Shown here piece by piece: positions 60,565 to 64,000 of a stretch of DNA of 64,000 nucleotides. Each line of letters begins with the position of its first letter. Position 1 is the first letter of the stretch. The stretch comes from Hirudinaria manillensis (taxonomy: Eukaryota > Annelida > Clitellata > Hirudinida > Hirudinidae): NCBI GenBank assembly GCA_034509925.1, contig CM067526.1:7678744-7742743 (forward strand), read 5' to 3'. The notes beneath the pieces are model-generated. The model had not been told where the DNA came from. It made no database searches and saw nothing but the letters and a program-made list of their open reading frames with translations. Made by a program: the position numbers and the translations under genes.

Positions 60565-62826
60565 CTGTTTAAAGGACAGACGACGTTATGCATTGTTATG
60601 CCAGAAGGGAGAGAAATAAGAGGCATAAAACAACAGAATGAAAAGATAGGGGACGTGCACATGAGATCGCTCTTATCGGCTACAAGTGATCTCCTCCGAC
60701 ATAAACAATTGTATCGTGTCCGGTGTCCGGGCATTCTCTTACCAAATAACCTCAGAAGTGTCCCGAATGTAAAACATCGGCGAACGACAAATGGATTTCG
60801 TTTTGGTAAAGAACATTTCAATATAGTTTGTTCAAAATGGTATAGAAATGAATTTAGTCGTAATGGCTTTAACGAGACCACACAAAATAAGTTATTCTTA
60901 TTATTATTACTATTATTACTGTTATTATTATTGCGGGTATACTTAGGCATAAAGGGGGGATGATAATAGAAAGATGGTGGGGTCGATTGGTTGGTCTTGT
61001 CCCCAATGGGCGACATAACCCAATAAAATGGCGATTCAATTAATGAATCTCCATTCCACTCGCCTTTCAGTTCATTTCATTCGTTTACAATGTGACCATC
61101 TCGTTAGGCTCAGAAATTACACTAATTACAAAGTCCTAATTACAGAGTAATTGCATCCATCTTGAATGAGAAAGAAACACGCGCAAAATTCAGTCTTCAC
61201 AGACGCGTCAATAACACCATTTAAAACTCGGTGCGGAGAAATGAAAGATTTTCAGGATCATAAAAAAGACATTAAGATAAGAAAAGAAGGAACTTCATGC
61301 CCCCCTGCCCGCCCGAACGACCAACCAATCAAGAGCGAAGCGGCGTAATGTCTTAAAGCAATCGGCAATCGAACGTTAACCTATCAGCTTCCCCGATGAG
61401 GTATCGCTTCTGCTGCCAGTTTATGCAAGCGAGGTTATCAAATGTCCAGAAGCGAAATATGACGAATAAACATGGCGAACGAACGCCTGGAAACATTCCG
61501 ATCGTTTCTCAAATCCTGTGGCTTTTTTACTAGCACGTAGTTTGACATAGTTAGACCAGAACACCATCAGCATTTTCATCACCACGTGCAAGCAAATGAC
61601 CAGTGGGACTTAAAGGGAAATCAATCGATCAAGTAGTGATTAAATGAGTGATAAATGATGATTCCGGCGACCAATGAAATGATGATGATAAGGTGCCGAT
61701 GCCAATAAATGCAGAGATGATGACGACGACCTGATGATGATAACGATCAGTTTTGAGAAAAGTATAATTTAAGGGGCAATCAGAGGCCTGATTGGCTGTG
61801 AAATTGATGGTATTTTCCCAAACAGACGGAAGGAAAGTGGAGGCAAAAAGAGCAACGTCTAACATTAGTGTGCAGAGCGAATAAATACATTTGCACTTCA
61901 CACAATTATACTATTAAGATATAACCATAAGTTGTAAGACTCGTACAATATAACACGGCATAAGAAACATTAAGAACATAATAGTTTCGTGAAAGTCATT
62001 AAGTCATCTTTTTGGCTGGGGTAATTTCTGCTTTACGTCCCCACAAATTCTGAAGTCAGCAACAACTCAAATTTATTTATAGTAAATACATTAATATATT
62101 AACATATTATAATAATTTAATATGATCGAGACCCTCCATTCTCCAATTTTATCTCAATTGACATTACTGCTGTAATCGTTCATATCCGTTCACAGCCATT
62201 CTTAACGATAATAAAATATAATCACCATCCTTAGCCAACTTTGTGGGAAATATTGAACCAAAATGAACTTTAAATGAATCAGATTTATGAAAATCTAGGA
62301 TGAAACTCAATAAAATTGATATAATTTCGAAGCACAATTTTGAACATGAAAACAGGAAGAGAAAGAAAAAGATACGAACGGTCATTATTTTAAGAGGATT
62401 CTTGTTTCACGAGAGACACGACAATCGAAGATGATAACATTGCTCCAGGCAGGGAGAAGAAAACGAAAGTCAAACATTTTCAAGATAAAAAAAAACACCT
62501 TGCACTCGGACTGACGATGATAAATTATGTGGGCAGAGTAAGAAATCCCTGGCTCAGCGAATGTGCATGAATTACGAACACGGAGGGCATTCACCGTACC
62601 ATAAATATTTGCAGGACAAATTTGATGACCAAGAACTGGCGATAATAAGAAGGAGTTGTGTATTATGAGCACGTGAGAATTGCTTAAGATGCTCGGGACA
62701 CAAGGGCAATGCTCTCGAGAAGCAAGACCAAAATAGTATCGCAAGAAGACTAGGCGGAAGTTTGCTTGCACATTATAGATTAGCGCTCATGAATAAGAAA
62801 TGATTCACTCAATCGACCGTTCGATC

Positions 62827-62887
<61 letters not shown>

Positions 62888-64000
62888 CCAATCAATCAAA
62901 CCATCGGAGGGGGGGGGAAGGATCATTGGATATCAACCTGGCACGGGAAGAAAGCATTGAACGATTGAGTAAACACCAAGATGTCAGATTTCAACAGGTT
63001 GTTGTCACTTAGAATCAGATTTGATTTCGTTCCAAGGTTTGCCGTTTCTTTCCAAACAATAAATTAGAAATAAAATGACAAAAATTTGTATACGTGGATG
63101 ACCTACGCTGGCCAGTCAAGTATGAGATTGAATATCAGCTTTACTTTTTACAATCGCAATTGATCTTTCAGCATAAAAAATGTTTTCATAAGTAATTGCA
63201 AAATCTATTACATTTTATGATTTCGTATCTTTTTTTCTTTAAAATAAAGTTAATAAAAATATCTTCATGAATTACAAAATAGCATATTTTTAAACTCAAT
63301 TTCCATATTTGCAGGATTAAAATGTACAAATAAATGAAGCTGACAAATCAATTGGCCAAAAGAAAAACACCGGCAGACTTAAATATGGACGGAAAGAAAA
63401 AGAAAAAAAGCAATTGCTTAAAGGGAAGAAAAAGAGATGAAGAATTACTGTTGACCTGAAAGTGACCAGAAAATTAATCAACTTCATCTGGACAGCTTGC
63501 TTTTCTTTGTAATTAAGCTAAAAATACACCTAAATTTCCATTATGCCATTTCTAAACTACTACTATTAAGCAGGCTGAAATGACCAAAACATTACCAGGT
63601 TGTAGTAAGTTCGTAATAGGGCAGACGACCAGAAGATGATTGTAATTGGCAGCCAGAAATCCCCTGCCTTTTCAAAGAAAGTTCATGCAAAAAGATGACA
63701 CGGGCATTCTTAACGATTTGCGTGACTTTTAGAAAATCTGTCCTTCTAAAGGTTCAATTTGTGAGCGGCAGAAGCAACGAAGCAAGACATTAAAAACAAA
63801 TGTCTAACCCTTACAAAGTCAACAAAGAATATCCAAACGAGACTTCCTCCGACCATTGGCCATAGTTTCATTTTCGAGGGAATGCCTTAACTGTAACTAA
63901 TGCTGTAATACTTAACTGATATTCTAATTGGTTACATATAACCACGTGGTTTGGTGAATCTCTGCCAATTTCGAATTAGTAATGGATGCACCTGAGCAGA
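60565..64000. other. Probable intron of the MAP4K gene, upstream exons not found
   Basis: The exon at 60564-60301 begins after a proper acceptor, so transcription must come from the right. I found no further exon with confidence up to 64000. A 72-nt segment, 63667-63596 on the minus strand, has splice-like borders but encodes a hydrophobic peptide unlike the linker of this family. (AATC)n lies at 62829-62899 and a (TTA)n patch at about 60897-60933. Confidence 0.5.
62829..62899. repeat. (AATC)n tetranucleotide repeat
   Basis: About seventeen AATC units, a second array of the same kind as at 57984-58075, in the presumed MAP4K intron. Confidence 0.95.

Noticed and set aside
60336..61016. Minus-strand ORF of 226 residues
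   Set aside because: Its left half overlaps the MAP4K linker exon in a different frame; the supported frame joins correctly to the next exon and ends at a consensus donor.
63596..63667. Extra MAP4K exon
   Set aside because: It has splice-like borders, but the in-phase translation is hydrophobic and unlike the Ser/Pro-rich linker expected upstream of the exon at 60564; all three frames are open, so it carries little evidence.

Overview
This window is nuclear DNA from an animal, most likely an invertebrate bilaterian. Genes are split by introns of about 60 to 4,000 bp with GT..AG borders. The protein families found (ATOH8-type bHLH, REEP, hnRNP A/B, SLBP, ZCCHC7, MAP4K4/TNIK-class kinase) are metazoan. 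The DNA is AT-rich and unusually full of microsatellites: GAT/CAT, AAT, AATC and several minisatellites. A tunicate or another marine invertebrate would fit, but the sequence alone does not settle the phylum. There is no sign of bacterial operons, CRISPR arrays or plasmid functions.

Layout. Positions 1 to about 21,800 are mostly intergenic or intronic, with AT-rich stretches alternating with GC-richer islands (about 1.1-3.9 kb, 7.56-8.1 kb, 11.8-12.9 kb); I recognise no gene there, only isolated coding-like exons. At 22.17-23.0 kb a frame-consistent, exon-like series carries two in-frame TAA codons and may be a decaying gene.

From 23.3 to 39.8 kb the DNA is gene-dense: REEP5/6-like (minus, 5 exons), SLBP (plus, 6 exons, head-to-head with REEP), an unrecognised small membrane protein (minus, 3 exons), hnRNP A/B (minus, 7 exons), a possible plus-strand gene at 29.6-30.3 kb, ATOH8 (minus, coding region uninterrupted) and ZCCHC7 (minus, 8 exons). 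From 42.85 kb to beyond 60.56 kb lies the 3' half of a MAP4K4/TNIK/MINK/misshapen-type kinase gene (minus). Its 11 visible exons encode the end of the proline/serine-rich linker and the complete CNH domain; the kinase-domain exons should lie past the right edge.

Functional themes. Three genes act on RNA: SLBP in histone mRNA 3' end function, hnRNP A/B in splicing and transport, ZCCHC7 in nuclear RNA surveillance with TRAMP. REEP shapes ER membrane, ATOH8 is a tissue-specific transcription factor and MAP4K4 signals to JNK. The sharing of promoters (REEP/SLBP, possibly hnRNP/29.6-kb gene) is compact-genome organisation rather than a pathway cluster. Exon models were made by hand: each intron has GT..AG borders and phases add up to an open frame, but no transcript evidence was available.
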